Shown: positions 6,562 through 8,010 of the stretch, in pieces | Layout: each line of letters starts with the position of its first letter | Numbering within the stretch: position 1 is the first letter of the stretch | NCBI GenBank assembly: GCA_002083475.1 | Contig: LWDI01000048.1 | Span: 1-8,010 of the forward strand | Direction of reading: 5' to 3' | DNA: 8,010 nucleotides | From: Proteobacteria bacterium SG_bin5 | Lineage (GTDB): Bacteria; Pseudomonadota; Alphaproteobacteria; Sphingomonadales; Sphingomonadaceae | The notes under the pieces: model-generated | Database searches by the model: none | What the model was told of the DNA's origin: nothing | Seen by the model: only the letters and a program-made list of their open reading frames with translations | Position numbers and translations under genes: made by a program

Positions 6562-7347
6562 ACCAGAACCGGAGGGCCGCCGCTTTGGCGGCCCTATATA
6601 TTTTTGCCGGTCCTTCACAAATTTAAGATACAGGCCAAAAACTCGGTAATTTAGATCGTTCCAAGATTTGCCGTTGAGTTTGTTTGGAGTCGCTGGTCTG
6701 GCGTTCGTTACAACATGCTCCTTATCCAGCGTATCGATCATGGCATGAACAACCGTAGCATATTGCAATACTTTCTGGCGGACGTTGACTTGATGTGTTT
6801 TCGATAGAAGTTCGACCAACGGCGTAAGCCACCGTTTCATATAGGGGTCTTCATCGTAACTCTTGATGAAATTGACAAAGTTAAATGTTTTACCGTCGGA
6901 GAGCGCTATTTCTCCCAGCGCCCTTTGCGACATCCGATCGATCAAGCGGACGCGCCGCGATTCGAGGCAGGTTAGAAATGCCTGCGTCTGCCGCCCCCGC
7001 TGACTCCGCGCGACCGCCGACGACAACCCTCTAAACCGAACGATCTCGACCTCCGACCAAAATTGCAAGAATAGAAAGACCAGGGATGAAAATCCCACGT
7101 CTTCCATATTCATCGGGTCCGCGCCCTTGATCGGGATAAAGTCTTGCTCGGCAAGAGATCGAAGTTTACCGACCAGTTCGTCAGCGGCACGTAGCAACGG
7201 CTCTAATCGTTCGTCGACGGTCTTCGCGTTATCGGCGTGATTGGCTCGCCAGCTGCGATACTCCTGATAGAAAATATCAAGAAGCTTGACGGTAACGCCT
7301 CCTCCCAACGCAGCGCCAAAAAGCGACAGCCAGTTTTGATCCGCCAC
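6559..7347 (-). CDS. Orphan hypothetical protein in lower-GC segment
   Basis: 262-aa protein I do not recognise. The GTG start at 7345-7347 is supported by GGAGG five bases upstream (7353-7357). Residues 7-28 (LSLFGAALGGGVTVKLLDIF) may be a membrane or re-entrant helix without a cleavable signal; residues 86-97 (FSSLVFLFLQFW) are a second hydrophobic patch, probably a buried helix. The rest appears mostly alpha-helical and charged, with RRVRLIDRMSQ (131-141) and SYDEDPYMKRWLTPLVELL (163-181). No catalytic motif is evident. Base composition stands out: about 51% GC (365 of 720 bases over 6601-7320, counted by hand) against flanks well above 60%, with codons such as AAA, TTA and ATA that neighbours avoid. 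This suggests horizontal transfer. The final dozen codons (IGPPKRRPSGSG) are read through the opposite-strand terminator, so the native C-terminus may have been lost or replaced. An anti-phage or membrane-sensor role would be guesswork. Confidence 0.72.
   Translation of the reverse strand: MADQNWLSLFGAALGGGVTVKLLDIFYQEYRSWRANHADNAKTVDERLEPLLRAADELVGKLRSLAEQDFIPIKGADPMNMEDVGFSSLVFLFLQFWSEVEIVRFRGLSSAVARSQRGRQTQAFLTCLESRRVRLIDRMSQRALGEIALSDGKTFNFVNFIKSYDEDPYMKRWLTPLVELLSKTHQVNVRQKVLQYATVVHAMIDTLDKEHVVTNARPATPNKLNGKSWNDLNYRVFGLYLKFVKDRQKYIGPPKRRPSGSG
6573..6605 (+). terminator. Intrinsic (rho-independent) terminator
   Basis: AGGGCCGCC (6573-6581) pairs perfectly with GGCGGCCCT (6587-6595) around a five-base GCTTT loop, and is followed by TATATATTTTT. 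It terminates plus-strand transcription from the putative sRNA and/or the sugar dehydrogenase gene. On the other strand it lacks a T-run, so it is one-directional and lies inside the last codons of the opposing orphan gene. Confidence 0.8.
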
Positions 7348-7350
7348 CTA
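7342..7350. repeat. 9-bp direct repeat, right copy
   Basis: CGCCACCTA, identical to 6553-6561. On the minus strand its TAGGTGGCG contains the GTG start of the orphan gene, so the gene runs from one copy to the other. Confidence 0.5.
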
Positions 7351-7381
7351 TGCCTCCGAGCATCAGCTTAGAAGGCCAGCA

Positions 7382-7412
7382 GTTACAGCGCAATAACGGG
7401 GATTCCCGTCAA
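7382..7412 (-). promoter_or_regulatory. Weak candidate promoter for the orphan gene
   Basis: On the minus strand TTGACG (7407-7412) is followed after 19 bases by TGTAAC (7382-7387), leaving a leader of roughly 28 bases before the GTG. The spacing is longer than ideal and the -10 poor. It lies in the 133-base gap between the thioesterase stop and this gene, which otherwise shows only short imperfect inverted repeats (for example ACGGG/CCCGT at about 7396-7409) and no T-rich terminator. Confidence 0.22.
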
Positions 7413-7480
7413 TGACGATTGCGAAACCCCTGCGCCCCGCGCAAGTTCGCGAAACAGCGATTGGCTTAACCGGCTGCCCC

Positions 7481-7867
7481 TTACCCCCCGCGCATCACCA
7501 AATAATTCATCCGCGCCCGCGCGATCGGCCGGTCCTCGGCGTCTTGCCAGGCGAGCGCGTCGACGTTCGCCACCCGCGTCCCCAGCCGCGTCACTAGCCC
7601 CCGCGCGCGCGTCAATTTCTCGCGGCCGCCGCGCATGAAGTCGATCGTCACCCCGATCGGCTTCACGCGGCCCCCGCCCTCGGCGTCGAGCGCTTGTTGC
7701 AGCGCCGCGATCGCCGCGACTTCGAGCAGCCCGCCGATCGCGCCGCCGTGCAGGAAACCGGGTCGCCCCGTCACCCCCTCGCCGAAGGGCATCGTCAACA
7801 AGGGCGGCAGCCCGGGCTCGAGATCGACGCTCAGGCCCAGCAGATCGGCATAGGGCGGCAGCTTCAC
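7481..7867 (-). CDS. PaaI-family hotdog thioesterase
   Basis: 128-aa hotdog-fold protein expected to hydrolyse acyl-CoA thioesters in the cytoplasm. Length and pattern fit the PaaI/YdiI group: GRPGFLHGGAIGGLLEVAA (34-52) holds the HGG turn (40-42) and the long central helix with Glu49 in the position commonly used for catalysis, followed by beta strands VKPIGVTIDFMRGG (68-81), ARGLVTRLGTRVANVDALAWQ (88-108) and PIARARMNYLVM (114-125). The GTG start (7865-7867) overlaps the stop of the upstream thioesterase as GTGA, and GAGG sits 7 bases before it at 7875-7878. The pair is therefore a coupled two-gene unit, possibly forming a mixed hotdog oligomer (inference). The acyl substrate is unknown. 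Confidence 0.87.
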   Translation of the reverse strand: MKLPPYADLLGLSVDLEPGLPPLLTMPFGEGVTGRPGFLHGGAIGGLLEVAAIAALQQALDAEGGGRVKPIGVTIDFMRGGREKLTRARGLVTRLGTRVANVDALAWQDAEDRPIARARMNYLVMRGG

Positions 7868-8010
7868 GGCTGCGCCTCGGTGAACATATAAGTGCCGGCG
7901 ACATGCGCGAGCGGATCCTCGGGGTCGCCGTCATGCGCCTGGCCGCGGATGAACGAAATCGCGCGGGTGATGCGATAGCATTCGCCGCGCCCGAACACCG
8001 TCTTGCCCGG
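7864..8010 (-). CDS. PaaI-family thioesterase, C-terminal part (cut by window edge)
   Basis: The last 48 residues of a second hotdog thioesterase: GKTVFGRGECYRITRAISFI, then RGQAHDGDPEDPLAHVAGTY ending MFTEAQP. This is the final beta-strand pair of the fold, with the typical run of a polar strand, a short loop with DGDPEDP, and a last strand VAGTYMF. The N-terminal part with the HGG-like turn and catalytic residue is beyond the right edge, so activity cannot be judged. Its TGA overlaps the GTG of the next thioesterase by four bases. Assignment rests on this C-terminal pattern and on the adjacent paralogue; paired genes of this kind occur in sphingomonads. Confidence 0.78.
   Translation of the reverse strand, partial: PGKTVFGRGECYRITRAISFIRGQAHDGDPEDPLAHVAGTYMFTEAQP

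Larger units (their letters stand above)
6495..6605 (+). ncRNA. Putative small RNA (about 110 nt, three hairpins)
   Basis: Downstream of the TTGACA promoter come three stem-loops in a row: GGCCA/TGGCC (6496-6500 with 6508-6512); a 9-bp perfect stem AGGTGGCGC/GCGCCACCT (6522-6530 with 6552-6560) closing a 21-base loop; and a 9-bp terminator stem (6573-6581 with 6587-6595) running into T-rich sequence. Promoter, compact structured body and intrinsic terminator together are the layout of a stand-alone bacterial sRNA gene. I compared it by eye with tRNA, 6S, SRP RNA and tmRNA hallmarks and found none, so I cannot name a family. An alternative is that the hairpins are just the 3' end of the dehydrogenase mRNA. 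The antisense orphan gene overlaps the last 47 bases. Confidence 0.42.

Noticed and set aside
6522..6605. Possible tRNA or tmRNA 3' end
   Set aside because: No T-loop TTCGA sequence, no CCA end and no cloverleaf; the stems fit an sRNA with terminator.
6553..7350. Insertion sequence
   Set aside because: Although a 9-bp repeat brackets the segment, there are no terminal inverted repeats and the encoded protein lacks transposase features.
7396..7450. Terminator after the thioesterase gene
   Set aside because: Short inverted repeats are present (ACGGG/CCCGT; TGCGC/GCGCA) but none has a following T-run in the gene's direction.
7383..7934. 183-codon minus-strand frame over the thioesterases
   Set aside because: Arg/Ala-rich out-of-frame shadow of the two thioesterase genes, which have clear hotdog motifs and coupled starts.

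Overview
This window comes from a GC-rich alphaproteobacterium, most likely a sphingomonad (Sphingomonadaceae). The basis is the minus-strand order rimP-nusA-ylxR-infB, the N-terminus of IF-2, a YlxR protein fused to an L7Ae-like domain, and an adjacent pair of PaaI-type thioesterases. Genus is inference; no rRNA is present to fix it.

Layout. From 1 to about 3250, on the minus strand, lies the translation/transcription operon rimP (ribosome maturation) > nusA (elongation/termination factor) > ylxR/rnpM-like > infB (IF-2, cut by the left edge). The genes are tightly packed: rimP and nusA share one base (TGATG), nusA and ylxR overlap by 20 bases, and infB follows after 19 bases. A plausible promoter and a structured leader precede rimP. 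From 3256 to 5208, same strand, is a secreted S9-family serine peptidase with a complete Ser/Asp/His triad. Divergent from it at 5305-6420 is a lipoprotein of the glucose/sorbosone (aldose sugar) dehydrogenase family. The two share a 96-base divergent control region with an inverted repeat.

From 6421 to about 7350 is the least ordinary part. A TTGACA-type promoter is followed by three consecutive hairpins, the last being a textbook intrinsic terminator. This looks like an independent small RNA gene on the plus strand. Running into its 3' half from the other strand is a 262-aa orphan gene (6559-7347) with about 51% GC by hand count, clearly lower than its neighbours. Its start and stop codons both lie in copies of a 9-bp direct repeat. 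I read it as a recently acquired gene of unknown function. No integrase, transposase or CRISPR is visible.

From 7481 to the right edge are two PaaI-family hotdog thioesterases overlapping by GTGA, the upstream one cut by the window edge. No tRNA or rRNA gene was seen. Apart from the sRNA/orphan-gene junction the window is ordinary chromosomal core, and I see no convincing multi-gene novel system.
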